A stretch of 64,000 nt of DNA from Parasphingopyxis sp. CP4 (GTDB lineage: Bacteria > Pseudomonadota > Alphaproteobacteria > Sphingomonadales > Sphingomonadaceae): contig NZ_CP051130.1 in NCBI RefSeq assembly GCF_013378055.1, positions 62,001 to 126,000 on the forward strand, in the 5' to 3' direction. Every line of letters starts with the position of its first letter. The first letter of the stretch is position 1. Below, in pieces: positions 53,134 through 63,046 of the stretch. The notes beneath the pieces were generated by a model. That model was not told the origin of the DNA. It was given only the letters and a program-made list of their open reading frames with translations, and made no database searches. Position numbers and translations under genes: made by a program.

Positions 53134-55093
53134 CGATCTGCGGATCGGCTGCGTTCGACACAGTTTCCATGGCCAATCGTTGTTGTGCCTGCGGTGCCGT
53201 CATCGGGCGCGCATAGTAGAAACCCTGCACGCGGCTGCAGCCAGCGTCGCGTACACGGGCTAGCTGCTCTTCGGTTTCGACACCCTCTGCGACCGTCGCA
53301 ACTTCCAATGATTTCGCGAGCTGAACGACAGCGCGAATAATCTTCTGGTCGGTCGGGCTATTGCCGATATTGCGGATGAACGACTTGTCGATCTTGATCG
53401 TGTCGAATTCCCAGCTGCGCAGATAGGTGAGGGAGGAAAAGCCCGTACCGAAATCGTCGAGGCACAGACGCAGGCCCATTTTCTGCAGCTGGCGCAATAA
53501 CGAGTTTGTATGTGGGTTCTTATCGAGCAAGACGGACTCGGTGATTTCCAGCTCGAGCCGGCGGGCGACCATGCCTGTATTCACGAGCGTTTCGATGATT
53601 TTCACTGGCAGGTTGTTTTGTTTCAACAAGGCTGGCGAGATGTTCACCGACACATTGACCTCTTCGGGCCATTCAGCAGCTGCCTCACATGATTTGCGCA
53701 ATACCCATTCGGTGATATCGCCAATCAAACCAGCGCTCTCCGCAACCGGGATGAATACGGCGGGGCTAACATCGCCAAGCTCGGGGTGATTCCAGCGGAG
53801 CAATGCTTCGCAACTGCGGGTGCGGCCGGTCGCCAGATCGATGATCGGCTGGAACAACACCGTGAACTGGTCCTTGGCCATCGCCTCCGTAAGGCCAGAT
53901 TCAATCTGTCGGTGGAGAAGGAAGTCTTCGTGCATGAAGGGTTCGAATATGCGGACGCATTTTCCACCCTCATTTTTGGAGTGGTAGAGCGCAATATCAG
54001 CGTTCTTGAGCATTACTTCGCTCTGGATACCGTGATCCGGCGCCACTGCGACGCCAAGCGATGCTGCGACCTCGACTGTGTTGTCGTTGATACTGACAGG
54101 TTGGGAGACGGATTCGAGAATTTCGTTCCCGAGCAACTCGGCTTCGTCAGCGCTATCGACCAGACCCATGATGACAAATTCATCGCCACCAAAGCGGGCC
54201 AGCCATCCGCGATCGCCGAGGACAGCTTTGACACGCTGTGCGGTTACGATCAAAACCTTGTCGCCAGCCAGATGGCCGAGCGTGTCATTGATCGTCTTGA
54301 AGTGATCGAGATCCATCCAGATCACAGCCAGTTTTTCGGTTTTCAAATCACCAATATCGTCAAGCAGATCCCCAAGCCTCATCTGCATCGCCAGCCGGTT
54401 GTCGAGGCCGGTCAGCATATCGCTTCGCGCCATCTTCTCGAAGCGCGCTGCAACCTCGCTCTTTTCCTGTTTTCCGGAAAGGGCAGTGTAGACGACTTCG
54501 TAAATCTGCAAGCTGATATCGACCATGCCCAAGACAAAAATGACGATACACAGGCCGAGTGTGATGCTGAGCGCGGTCCCCATCAGGAAGAGGCCAAGCG
54601 CCATTGGCAAGGTGCCAAGGCAAAGCTGCCCAATTGCGATTACCGGTCGCCCGGCATTACGGGCCGCCACACCTGCCGAATAACCGGTGGCCATGATGGT
54701 TGCCATCAACAGGATGACGGTGTTGGTGCTGTTTGTGAGAGTGAAGAATGCCTGGGCACCAAGCAGGGATGCATAAAGCCACGCACCGATCTCGTAGATC
54801 CGTTCCCAATGAAGCTGTTCGCGCGGGGATCCCTTGGCGTTTCCGCGCAGGTAGATGATTGCAGATGCAATCCGCAAAATGCCGACCAGGTGGATTGCAA
54901 TGGAACAGATTAGGAGCGCGAGACTGCCAGTAACATAGGCGATACATGCGGCGGTAACACTGCCGGCAATTGCCCCAATCGCGAGCGATGCGGGAGATGT
55001 ATAGAGGGTGCTGACAAGGGCTGCGCGAACCTGACGCGCAAGTGAGCTTTCGGAAGCTGCTAAGTGTCGTAACTTACCGCCGAGGGTCGGCAT
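53120..55093 (-). CDS. membrane GGDEF-EAL cyclic-di-GMP protein 1
   Basis: ATG 55093 has GGGAG before it (657 residues). The N-terminal 220 residues form about six membrane helices, followed by a GGDEF domain with an intact RFGGDEFV site and an EAL domain with EALLRW and DDFGTGFSSL. Both sites look complete, so it may make or break cyclic-di-GMP. It ends inside the rpfF end region and lies just after the second GGDEF-EAL gene on the same strand. Confidence 0.9.
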   Translation of the reverse strand: MPTLGGKLRHLAASESSLARQVRAALVSTLYTSPASLAIGAIAGSVTAACIAYVTGSLALLICSIAIHLVGILRIASAIIYLRGNAKGSPREQLHWERIYEIGAWLYASLLGAQAFFTLTNSTNTVILLMATIMATGYSAGVAARNAGRPVIAIGQLCLGTLPMALGLFLMGTALSITLGLCIVIFVLGMVDISLQIYEVVYTALSGKQEKSEVAARFEKMARSDMLTGLDNRLAMQMRLGDLLDDIGDLKTEKLAVIWMDLDHFKTINDTLGHLAGDKVLIVTAQRVKAVLGDRGWLARFGGDEFVIMGLVDSADEAELLGNEILESVSQPVSINDNTVEVAASLGVAVAPDHGIQSEVMLKNADIALYHSKNEGGKCVRIFEPFMHEDFLLHRQIESGLTEAMAKDQFTVLFQPIIDLATGRTRSCEALLRWNHPELGDVSPAVFIPVAESAGLIGDITEWVLRKSCEAAAEWPEEVNVSVNISPALLKQNNLPVKIIETLVNTGMVARRLELEITESVLLDKNPHTNSLLRQLQKMGLRLCLDDFGTGFSSLTYLRSWEFDTIKIDKSFIRNIGNSPTDQKIIRAVVQLAKSLEVATVAEGVETEEQLARVRDAGCSRVQGFYYARPMTAPQAQQRLAMETVSNAADPQIVNLR

Positions 55094-55211
55094 CACTTTC
55101 TCCCACAACACCATAGCGATAGTGGCATATGGTTAAGGATGTGTGCCTGAACGGGCCAAGTTGGCATATTCTTCTGCAGCTGTTTTACATGAATTTCAGG
55201 CAGTTGCGGAC

Positions 55212-57557
55212 TTAACCGACGAGGCGGTGTTCCCACTTGCTGCCGACAATCTCGCGGGTCCGCTCGATCGGCATCGGGCGCCCGAAGAGATAGCCCTGGA
55301 TCTGATGGCAACCAAGGTCGCGCATCCGGTTGAAATCATCTGCAGTTTCAACACCTTCGGCCGTGATCGACAGTCGGAAACTGTTGGCGAGCATCACGAT
55401 TGCCTTGATGATCGAGACCGTTTCCTCGCGAGTTGCCGCTTCGCGGACGAAGCTGCCGTCGATCTTCAGTTTATGGAAGACCGCCTTGTTGAGATATCCG
55501 AGCGAGGAGTAGCCGGTACCAAAGTCATCAAGAGCGATGCCAACACCAAGGCCACGGAGCCGCTTCAGCACGTCGACGGCATTACCGGCGCCGCTCATGA
55601 AGACGGACTCGGTAACCTCGAGCTCAAGCCGATTGGGTTGCATGCGCGATTTTCGGAGTGCTTCCGATACAGTTGCGGGCAGGGCAGGGCCAACGAGCTG
55701 GATCGGCGATACGTTGACGGCCACGGTGATGTCTTCGGGCCATGTGGCCGCGTCTTGGCATGCCTGATGGAGCACCCAGTTACCCAGTTCTTCAACCAGG
55801 CCGCTTTCTTCCGCAATTGGGATAAACACGGCGGGCGAGATTGGACCGCGCGTCGGATGGTTCCAGCGCAGCAGCGCCTCAAAGCCCGTGACACGTTGCG
55901 TCTGTGAGGAAACCAGCGGCTGATACAGTAAGTTGAACTGATCCGTATTAATCGCCTGGCGCATATCATGTTCAAGGCGCACCCGTTCTTCAGCCGCAAC
56001 CTGCATCTGCGGATCAAAGTTACAGAAGGTGGCACGCCCCATCGATTTTGCATGATAGAGTGCGAGATCGGCCTTGCGGACCAGATCGTCGACCGTATCG
56101 CCGTCAATCGGACCATAGGCGCAACCCACGCTCAGCCCGATCCGGATCTGCACATTGTCGATCATATAGGGCTCGCTAACCGCAGCGATCAGCTTCTCTG
56201 ACAATGCTTCTACGGCAACGCGGCTCTGGGCATCGTCTACGACAACTGCAAATTCGTCACCGCCGATACGACCGACAGTACCACGGTTGCCAACAATGTC
56301 CGTAAGTCGACGGGCGACAGTCTTGAGCACGGCGTCACCCTTCGGATGGCCGAACGTATCATTGACCGGTTTAAACCCATCAAGATCAAGGAAGAGAATG
56401 GCGCAGGGAATTCCGCGATCCTTGGCATCACTAAGCGCCGTATCCAGCAATGTTCTGACGCGCGATCGATTTGGCAGACCGGTCAACACATCAAGATTGG
56501 CGAGATGTTGCAATTTGGCGTGCGAGCTCTTGGAATCGGTAATATCGAGGCCCACGCCGCGATATCCCTGGAACTCCCCATTTTCATCGATAATCGGACT
56601 GCCTGAAAGGGTGATCCAGCGACGGTTCTTTGTCTGGCCGAGTTCAATCTCAAACTTCGTGAACCGTTCGCGTTTTGCCAACAGTTCGCCAATTCCAGCC
56701 TGGGTGCCCAAGGCACCGGCGAGTGACTTGCCGAGCAGCTGATAGGTAGCGGTTCCGAGCAGTTCGCCCATCCGGGGTGACACATAGGTGAGCTGATACT
56801 GGCCATCGACTTGCCATAGCCAGCCAGCACCACGATCTTCATATTCCTGGAGCAGGTAACGGATATCCGCGCGCTTGGCAGCGAGCACTCCCGCCCGATC
56901 GATTTGCCCCTGCCAAGATCGTGCAAGGAGGATGAAGCCGACCAATGCGGCGGCTGAATAGGCTGCCAATACTGCGATGCCGGGCAAGATGCCGCCTTGG
57001 GCACCATAGAAGCCGGCAATTGCAAGGCCTGCGGCCAGGGCAGAAACCCAGAGAATGACAGCCGTCGGGATCACGGCCACCGAAACACCACTGACGATCA
57101 TCATCGCCACAAGTCCGCCAGTATATGCGTAATTGATCGGCGCGCCGGTCAATCCGGCATAAAGAGGCATCGAGATCCAAAGGCATGCGCGCAGCGTGCT
57201 GTCGGCGATAGCAATCTGGATCTTGCGTAGCGGGAGTTGGTCCGAGCGCCGAACCATCGACGTCTGGTTTAACCAACGGGCGGAAAAATATGTCGCGGCG
57301 ATGATCATCGCGAGCCACGCCAAAAGCAGCTGCAATGGGAGCGTTTGTCGTTCCAAAATGGCAAAAACAACCGCACAAATTGCCTGTGTCGCACCCGAAT
57401 AAAGTGTGAAGCGTGATAGAATATTGAGCTGAGCAGTACGGACTTCGCCCGCAGGGGCGTGCCGCTCCTCAATCATATGCGCAGGGCCGCGGGCGTCGAT
57501 ATCGCGCCGCATAACCATTTGGTTTTCTGCTTCTTTTGTGCTCTGTCCTGCTGCCAT
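55212..57557 (-). CDS. membrane PAS-GGDEF-EAL cyclic-di-GMP protein 2
   Basis: ATG 57557 (MAAGQSTKEAENQ) has GGGA upstream and gives 781 residues; the frame extension to 58589 is antisense to the peptidase gene and is rejected. It has about six membrane helices (50-210), a PAS-like domain (about 225-350, with GAGWLWQVDGQYQLTYVSP), GGDEF (RIGGDEFAV) and EAL (EALLRW, DDFGTGYSS). It resembles RpfR-like partners of RpfF, but the FI domain of RpfR is not seen. Its membrane part may sense fatty acid or another signal. Confidence 0.88.
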   Translation of the reverse strand: MAAGQSTKEAENQMVMRRDIDARGPAHMIEERHAPAGEVRTAQLNILSRFTLYSGATQAICAVVFAILERQTLPLQLLLAWLAMIIAATYFSARWLNQTSMVRRSDQLPLRKIQIAIADSTLRACLWISMPLYAGLTGAPINYAYTGGLVAMMIVSGVSVAVIPTAVILWVSALAAGLAIAGFYGAQGGILPGIAVLAAYSAAALVGFILLARSWQGQIDRAGVLAAKRADIRYLLQEYEDRGAGWLWQVDGQYQLTYVSPRMGELLGTATYQLLGKSLAGALGTQAGIGELLAKRERFTKFEIELGQTKNRRWITLSGSPIIDENGEFQGYRGVGLDITDSKSSHAKLQHLANLDVLTGLPNRSRVRTLLDTALSDAKDRGIPCAILFLDLDGFKPVNDTFGHPKGDAVLKTVARRLTDIVGNRGTVGRIGGDEFAVVVDDAQSRVAVEALSEKLIAAVSEPYMIDNVQIRIGLSVGCAYGPIDGDTVDDLVRKADLALYHAKSMGRATFCNFDPQMQVAAEERVRLEHDMRQAINTDQFNLLYQPLVSSQTQRVTGFEALLRWNHPTRGPISPAVFIPIAEESGLVEELGNWVLHQACQDAATWPEDITVAVNVSPIQLVGPALPATVSEALRKSRMQPNRLELEVTESVFMSGAGNAVDVLKRLRGLGVGIALDDFGTGYSSLGYLNKAVFHKLKIDGSFVREAATREETVSIIKAIVMLANSFRLSITAEGVETADDFNRMRDLGCHQIQGYLFGRPMPIERTREIVGSKWEHRLVG

Positions 57558-57791
57558 GATATCCCAGCTCGATATGGTTTGGCAGACTTGTACCCGGCAA
57601 CCCTTTGATGCTTGGTTAAGACGGGCTTTGGAATAAATATACCGAGTTCGAGATCGAATCCCGTTCTTCCGCGAAAATTGAGCCCGCCAGGCGCCAAATT
57701 CTTTGCGAAACGAAACGAGTTCGAATAGACAGTCTCGCATCAATTTGCGGGTCAGCGTTTGACGCCGATTCCGCCATTTAGGAGAGCTTCG

Positions 57792-59969
57792 ATGCGCAAC
57801 GCGCTTTTTCTGGCGGTTAGTGGACTTGCCCTGACTGCGTCTGTCACACCTTTTGCAGGGGATGCCGCAATGGCAAACCATCATGCGACGGCCGAAGAAC
57901 CGGCTGCCGACAACCCGCTTCTTGCCGATTGGACCGGCCCTTATGAAGGCGTGCCGCCCTGGGATCAGATGGCACCGGAACATTTCTCCGGAGCCTTTGA
58001 AGTCGCCATGGCCGAAATGCGCGCTGAAGTGCAGGCGATCATCGATAATCCGGAAGCGCCAAATTTTGAAAACACCAACCAGGCGATGGAACTTGTTGGC
58101 GATCGGATGAACAATGTGTTGTCGATGTTCGGCGTTGCGGTGAGCAATGTCAGCAATGACGAATATCGTGCAGTGCAGGGCGAATGGTCGCCGCAGATTG
58201 CTGCCTTTTATCAAGGGCTGTATCTCCAGCCTGAGCTGATTGCCCGCTATCGCGCGGTTTATGAAGGCCGTGAAGGCGCAGGGCTTGATGCCGAACAGCT
58301 TCGTTTGGTCGAGCGCGATTATGAGCAGCTGCTGCGGCAAGGGGCCTTGCTCGAAGGCGCGGATCGCGAACGGCTTGCTGCAATCACGACCGAGCTGGCT
58401 GGTCTCTACAGCGAATTCAGCAACCGCGTTCTTGCTGACGAAGAAACCTATGTCCTCCTCGATAGCGAAGATGATCTTGCCGGACTGTCCGACAGCTTTG
58501 TCGCGACGCTGCGGTCGGCTGCCGAAGAGCGCGAGGAAGAGGGTTGGGCGATCGTCAACACCCGCTCCTTCATGCAGCCCTTCCTGCAATATTCAACGCG
58601 GCGCGATCTGCGCGAGCAGGTATACAACGCCTATATCAATCGCGGCGACAATGGCGATGCGAACGACACGAATGAAATCATCGGTCAAATTCTCGGGCTT
58701 CGCGCGGAGCGTGCAGCGCTTCTCGGATTTGAAACGCATGCCCATTGGCGGATGGCCGATACGATGGCCGGTACGCCGGAAAACGCGACCGATCTGATGT
58801 TGCGCGTATGGCCGGGCGCAGTTGCGCGGGTCCAGCAAGAAGTTGCCGATATGCAGGCGATTGCTGACGAAGAAGGTGCCGATATCACGATCGCGCCGTG
58901 GGACTATCGCTTCTACGCAGAAAAGGTCCGCCAAGCACAGTATAGCATCGACGAAGCCGAAATCCGGCCCTATTTCCAGCTTGAGAATATGATCAATGGC
59001 ATGTTCTACATGGCGGAAACGCTGTGGGACCTACAATTCACCGAGAATACCGGCGAAGTTCCTGTGTTCCAGGAAGATGTTCGCACCTTTGTGGTGACTG
59101 ATGCCCGTGACGGATCGAATGTCGGTCTATTCTATCTCGACACCTATGCGCGGACAGGCAAACGGTCGGGTGCCTGGATGACGACCTATCGCAGCCAGCA
59201 AACGCTGGGCGGTGAGCAGAATGTGCTGGCGTCGAACAATAACAATTTCACCGAACCGCCCGAAGGCGAACCGGCGCTTATCAGCCTGGATGATGCCCGG
59301 ACGCTGTTCCATGAGTTCGGCCATGGCATCCATTATCTTCTCCAGGATGTCTATTATCCGAGCCTCGCCGGAACGCCGCGCGACTTTGTGGAGTATCCGA
59401 GCCAGGTGATGGAAAATTGGGTGCTGACGCGTCCGATCCTCAACCAGTTCGCCCGCCATGTCGAAACTGGCGAGCCGATGCCGCAGGAGCTTGTTGATCG
59501 CATCGAGGCCAGCAGTACCTTCAACCAGGGCTTCTCCACGGTTGAATATCTGTCTTCGGCAATTGTCGATATGCGCCTGCATAATCGCGCTGAGGCTATC
59601 ACCGATGTCGATGCCTTTGAGCGCGAAACGCTGGCAGAGATCGGTATGCCGGACGAGATTGTGATGCGGCACCGCCTGCCACAATTTAATCACCTCTTCT
59701 CGTCCGATGCCTATTCGGCTGGCTATTACAGCTATCTCTGGTCCGAAACGATGGACGCGGATACGTGGGAAGCCTTTGTCGAAAGCGGCGATGTCTGGAA
59801 TCGCGAGATTGCCGATCGCTTCCGGTCGACTTTGCTCTCGACCGGTAACGAGACTGACCGCGCAGAAGCCTATCGGGCGTTCCGGGGCCGCGACCCGGAT
59901 GTCGATGCCTTGCTTCGTAAGCGCGGTTTCCCGGTCCCAGAAGCCGGTGGTGAAACCTCAGACGACTAA
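57792..59969 (+). CDS. dcp: periplasmic M3 family peptidase (peptidyl-dipeptidase Dcp-like)
   Basis: ATG 57792 starts a signal peptide (RNALFLAVSGLALTASV). The 725-residue protein carries the zinc motif HEFGH (507-511) with a downstream Glu, and the M3 C-terminal GYYSYLWSE. It cleaves dipeptides or oligopeptides in the periplasm. The haloalkane-dehalogenase-like gene follows after nine bases. Confidence 0.92.
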   Translation: MRNALFLAVSGLALTASVTPFAGDAAMANHHATAEEPAADNPLLADWTGPYEGVPPWDQMAPEHFSGAFEVAMAEMRAEVQAIIDNPEAPNFENTNQAMELVGDRMNNVLSMFGVAVSNVSNDEYRAVQGEWSPQIAAFYQGLYLQPELIARYRAVYEGREGAGLDAEQLRLVERDYEQLLRQGALLEGADRERLAAITTELAGLYSEFSNRVLADEETYVLLDSEDDLAGLSDSFVATLRSAAEEREEEGWAIVNTRSFMQPFLQYSTRRDLREQVYNAYINRGDNGDANDTNEIIGQILGLRAERAALLGFETHAHWRMADTMAGTPENATDLMLRVWPGAVARVQQEVADMQAIADEEGADITIAPWDYRFYAEKVRQAQYSIDEAEIRPYFQLENMINGMFYMAETLWDLQFTENTGEVPVFQEDVRTFVVTDARDGSNVGLFYLDTYARTGKRSGAWMTTYRSQQTLGGEQNVLASNNNNFTEPPEGEPALISLDDARTLFHEFGHGIHYLLQDVYYPSLAGTPRDFVEYPSQVMENWVLTRPILNQFARHVETGEPMPQELVDRIEASSTFNQGFSTVEYLSSAIVDMRLHNRAEAITDVDAFERETLAEIGMPDEIVMRHRLPQFNHLFSSDAYSAGYYSYLWSETMDADTWEAFVESGDVWNREIADRFRSTLLSTGNETDRAEAYRAFRGRDPDVDALLRKRGFPVPEAGGETSDD

Positions 59970-59978
59970 GGAAAGCCC

Positions 59979-60887
59979 ATGACCGTATCAGCGCTTCGTA
60001 CGCCAGAAGACCGCTTCGAGAATATCCCGGATTTCGACTATCCGGTGCATTATGCGGAGGATCTTCCGGGCTATGAAGGGCTGCGGGCCAGCTGGGTGGA
60101 TGCGGGACCGGCCGACGCCGATCGTACATTCCTTTGCCTGCATGGCGAGCCCAGCTGGAGCTTTCTCTATCGCAAGATGATGCCGGTGTTCCTCGAAAGT
60201 GGGGCCCGGGTCATCGCCCCGGATTTCTTTGGTTTTGGTCGATCGGACAAACCGACTGAGCCAGAGACATACAGTTTCGATTTTCACCGGGATTATATCC
60301 TGGCGCTGGTCGAACGGCTTGATCTCAGCAACATCACGCTCGTTGTTCAGGACTGGGGCGGGCTTATTGGCTTGACCTTGCCGGTTGATGAGGGATTTCG
60401 TGCGCGCCTCTCCCGCTTGATTGTGATGAACACGGCGCTGGGTGTCGGAAAATCGCCGAGCGACGGCTTTATGGGCTGGAAAAACTATGCCGCCGCAACG
60501 CCAGATCTGCCGGTCGGTGACCTGCTCGCCCGGGGAACCCCGCAAATGACCGATGAGGAGAAGGCTGCCTATGACGCACCCTATCCGTCGATCGACTATA
60601 AGATGGGAACGCGGCGCTTTCCCGAGATGGTGCCGATCTCACCCGAGATGGAGGGTGTAGAGCTCAGCCTCAAAGCCGCGACCTATTGGAGTGATGAATT
60701 CACCGGCGCGAGCTTTATGGCTGTGGGCGATGCCGATCCGGTGCTCGGTCCCCCGGTCATGAATGCGCTGCGCGAAACTATCAACGGCTGCCCGGAACCG
60801 TTGATGATCGAAGGCGGCGGCTATTTCGTGCAGGAATGGGGCGAGCCGATTGCTCGTGCCGCACTTCACCACTTCGGTGATCTCTAA
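59979..60887 (+). CDS. haloalkane dehalogenase-like alpha/beta hydrolase, catalytic His replaced
   Basis: The 302-residue protein aligns with subfamily I haloalkane dehalogenases: the oxyanion motif HGEPSW (55-60), nucleophile D125 in VVQDWGG with W126 as halide ligand, and a cap domain. At the place of the catalytic His (usual AGHFVQE) it reads GGYFVQE, i.e. Tyr near 282; the codon TAT is one base from CAT. The usual second-step hydrolysis would be lost. It may be a trapped-ester binder, a changed enzyme or a sequence error. It follows the peptidase closely. Confidence 0.8.
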   Translation: MTVSALRTPEDRFENIPDFDYPVHYAEDLPGYEGLRASWVDAGPADADRTFLCLHGEPSWSFLYRKMMPVFLESGARVIAPDFFGFGRSDKPTEPETYSFDFHRDYILALVERLDLSNITLVVQDWGGLIGLTLPVDEGFRARLSRLIVMNTALGVGKSPSDGFMGWKNYAAATPDLPVGDLLARGTPQMTDEEKAAYDAPYPSIDYKMGTRRFPEMVPISPEMEGVELSLKAATYWSDEFTGASFMAVGDADPVLGPPVMNALRETINGCPEPLMIEGGGYFVQEWGEPIARAALHHFGDL

Positions 60888-60896
60888 GACCCGGAC

Positions 60897-61631
60897 CTAG
60901 CGCCGCGCGGTTATTGCCGGTCCATCCGGTCCCAACAGCGTCAATACACCATCTTCGCTTACGCCGAGGCCGTAGACGGTGCCAAGCGCGCCAAGCAATG
61001 CGCTCTCGAACCGGCTGATCTCGGGATTGATGCAAGCCCTGCGCGTTGATGCGATGGGCCCGAAGGATATGCCCCCGATTAGATCATACCTGCCCATGAA
61101 TCGATTGCAGCCGCCATTGCCAGAGACCCCGCCCTCCATATCAAATTGGAGAGTTTGCCCTACGGTTGCTGGAACTTCTTCACCGGCAATCGTGGTGACC
61201 CGCCATTCCTCACCGGCCAGCACGCTGGCGCTGTCGCCGCCGCAGCCGCGATATAATCGGCCATCTACGATGACCCGAACCGAGTGTGGCCAGACCATAT
61301 CGGCCATTCCGTCATTGCAAATTTTCTCGTCGATCAAGACTATGAAATCGCGTCCACCAGGGTTTTCAGATTGGCTAATGAATACCATGCCCGGCCAAGG
61401 GGAAGTACGGTCCCGCCGCTCGGCTTCTGCTGAAAAATCGCCGGCATGTTCGATTCTCAACCGGTCTTCGGTGATCATGAGAGACCAGAATGGCTCGGTC
61501 CCGTGCGCGCGATAGCCGGTCCATGGATCGGCGGCTTCTTCGGCATTTTCATGATGATCTGCGGTGGCAGGAGTCGCGCCGATAAGCGCGATAGCGGCGA
61601 AGGCGGTGAGCCATTTTGGAAGCTTTTTCAT
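60897..61631 (-). CDS. META-domain secreted protein
   Basis: ATG 61631 begins a signal peptide (KWLTAFAAIALIGATPATA); the longer frame is dropped. The 244-residue product has an N-terminal GTEPFWSLMI segment (COG3650-like) and a C-terminal META/HslJ domain (GGVSGNGGCNRFMGRYD, GPIASTRRACI). These occur in envelope proteins of unknown role. It is convergent with the dehalogenase-like gene. Confidence 0.8.
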   Translation of the reverse strand: MKKLPKWLTAFAAIALIGATPATADHHENAEEAADPWTGYRAHGTEPFWSLMITEDRLRIEHAGDFSAEAERRDRTSPWPGMVFISQSENPGGRDFIVLIDEKICNDGMADMVWPHSVRVIVDGRLYRGCGGDSASVLAGEEWRVTTIAGEEVPATVGQTLQFDMEGGVSGNGGCNRFMGRYDLIGGISFGPIASTRRACINPEISRFESALLGALGTVYGLGVSEDGVLTLLGPDGPAITARR

Positions 61632-61759
61632 GCCTCTATTGTCGCAGAATGCTGACGTGTGATCAATCTCCGCCGCTCCATTCGCGACAAAGCTATCCGA
61701 ATGCCGTGTAATTATATTATAAGGACCCAACCGAGCGAATCGGCTGGACAGGATTTCTG

Positions 61760-63046
61760 ATGGCTAGCGACACTCCGCGGCGCAATTTGCCGCCCCTAGA
61801 ATTATACGTACCCGAGCCGAAATTTCGGCCCGGCGATGATGCGGACTTTTCCGACATAGAAGTCCCGCCGGCCGGCGAAACACGGCGGCCCGATACGGCT
61901 GACGATCACGGGGACATGCCGGATCTCGCCTATGGCCTGGTCCGCGTCCTTGACGAGGATAACAAGGCTGTCGGGCCTTGGGATCCAAAACTCGACGCCG
62001 ATACGTTGCGCAAGATGCTGCGATCCATGGCGCTGACCCGCGCCTTTGACGAACGGATGTTCCGCGCCCAGCGACAAGGCAAGACCAGCTTCTACATGAA
62101 ATGTACCGGCGAAGAGGCCGTCGCGATTGCCGCAACCTTTGCGCTTGATCGCGACGATATGTGTTTCCCCTCCTATCGGCAGCAGGGCATCCTGATCGCG
62201 CGGGACTGGTCCCTCGTCGACATGATGAACCAGGTCTATTCGAACAAGAGAGACCGGCTGATGGGTCGGCAGCTACCGATCATGTATTCGACGAAGCAGG
62301 GCAGCTTCTTTTCGATTTCGGGTAATCTCGCGACCCAATATCCGCAGGCTGTAGGCTGGGCGATGGCAAGCGCCGCAAAAGGCGACAGCCGCATCGCCGC
62401 AACATGGACCGGCGAAGGATCGAGTGCAGAAGGCGATTTCCATTCGGCTTGTATCTTTGCCGCCGTCTACAAGGCACCGGTCATCATGAACGTCGTCAAC
62501 AATCAATGGGCGATCAGTTCATTTAGTGGTTTTGCCGGCGGTGAGGCGACCACCTTTGCGGCGCGCGCAGTGGGTTATGGCATTGCCGGGCTTCGCGTCG
62601 ATGGCAATGACGCGCTGGCCGTTTATGCAGCAACCCAATGGGCCGCGGAACGCGCGCGCACCAACAAGGGCCCGACGCTGATTGAGCATTTCACCTATCG
62701 CGCGGAAGGCCATTCAACCTCGGACGATCCATCGCAATATCGCTCCGCTAATGAGGCCGCAGAATGGCCGCTCGGCGATCCGATCGCGCGGCTCAAAAAC
62801 CATCTGATTGCGCTTGGCGAATGGGACGAGGATCGCCAGGCGGCGATGGACAAGGAATGCGCTGAACAAGTCAAGACGGCCGCTAAACAGGCAGAGAAAA
62901 ATGGTATTCTTGGTCATGGGTTACACCATCCACTTGAGACCATGTTTGAACAAGTATTCGAGGAAATGCCCTGGCATTTGAAAGAGCAGATGCAGGACAT
63001 GCTCGATGAGAATGAGGCCGCCAACAATGTGGCGAAGACACGATGA
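61760..63046 (+). CDS. bkdA1: branched-chain 2-oxoacid dehydrogenase E1 alpha
   Basis: The 428-residue protein has the E1 alpha core: FDERMFRAQRQGKTSFYM, TGEEAVAIA, and the thiamine diphosphate motif starting GEGSSAEGDF and ending NNQW (about 215-245). It decarboxylates the 2-oxoacids of Val, Leu and Ile. It overlaps the beta gene by four bases. An A+T-rich stretch just upstream may hold its promoter. Confidence 0.92.
   Translation: MASDTPRRNLPPLELYVPEPKFRPGDDADFSDIEVPPAGETRRPDTADDHGDMPDLAYGLVRVLDEDNKAVGPWDPKLDADTLRKMLRSMALTRAFDERMFRAQRQGKTSFYMKCTGEEAVAIAATFALDRDDMCFPSYRQQGILIARDWSLVDMMNQVYSNKRDRLMGRQLPIMYSTKQGSFFSISGNLATQYPQAVGWAMASAAKGDSRIAATWTGEGSSAEGDFHSACIFAAVYKAPVIMNVVNNQWAISSFSGFAGGEATTFAARAVGYGIAGLRVDGNDALAVYAATQWAAERARTNKGPTLIEHFTYRAEGHSTSDDPSQYRSANEAAEWPLGDPIARLKNHLIALGEWDEDRQAAMDKECAEQVKTAAKQAEKNGILGHGLHHPLETMFEQVFEEMPWHLKEQMQDMLDENEAANNVAKTR

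Noticed and set aside
53786-54913. A 375-residue plus-strand frame
   Set aside because: It is antisense to the GGDEF-EAL gene with intact active sites.
57558-58589. The 1125-residue minus-strand frame extending upstream of the PAS-GGDEF-EAL gene
   Set aside because: The extra N-terminal part is antisense to the well-supported M3 peptidase gene and has no domain. A good ATG with a ribosome site exists at 57557.
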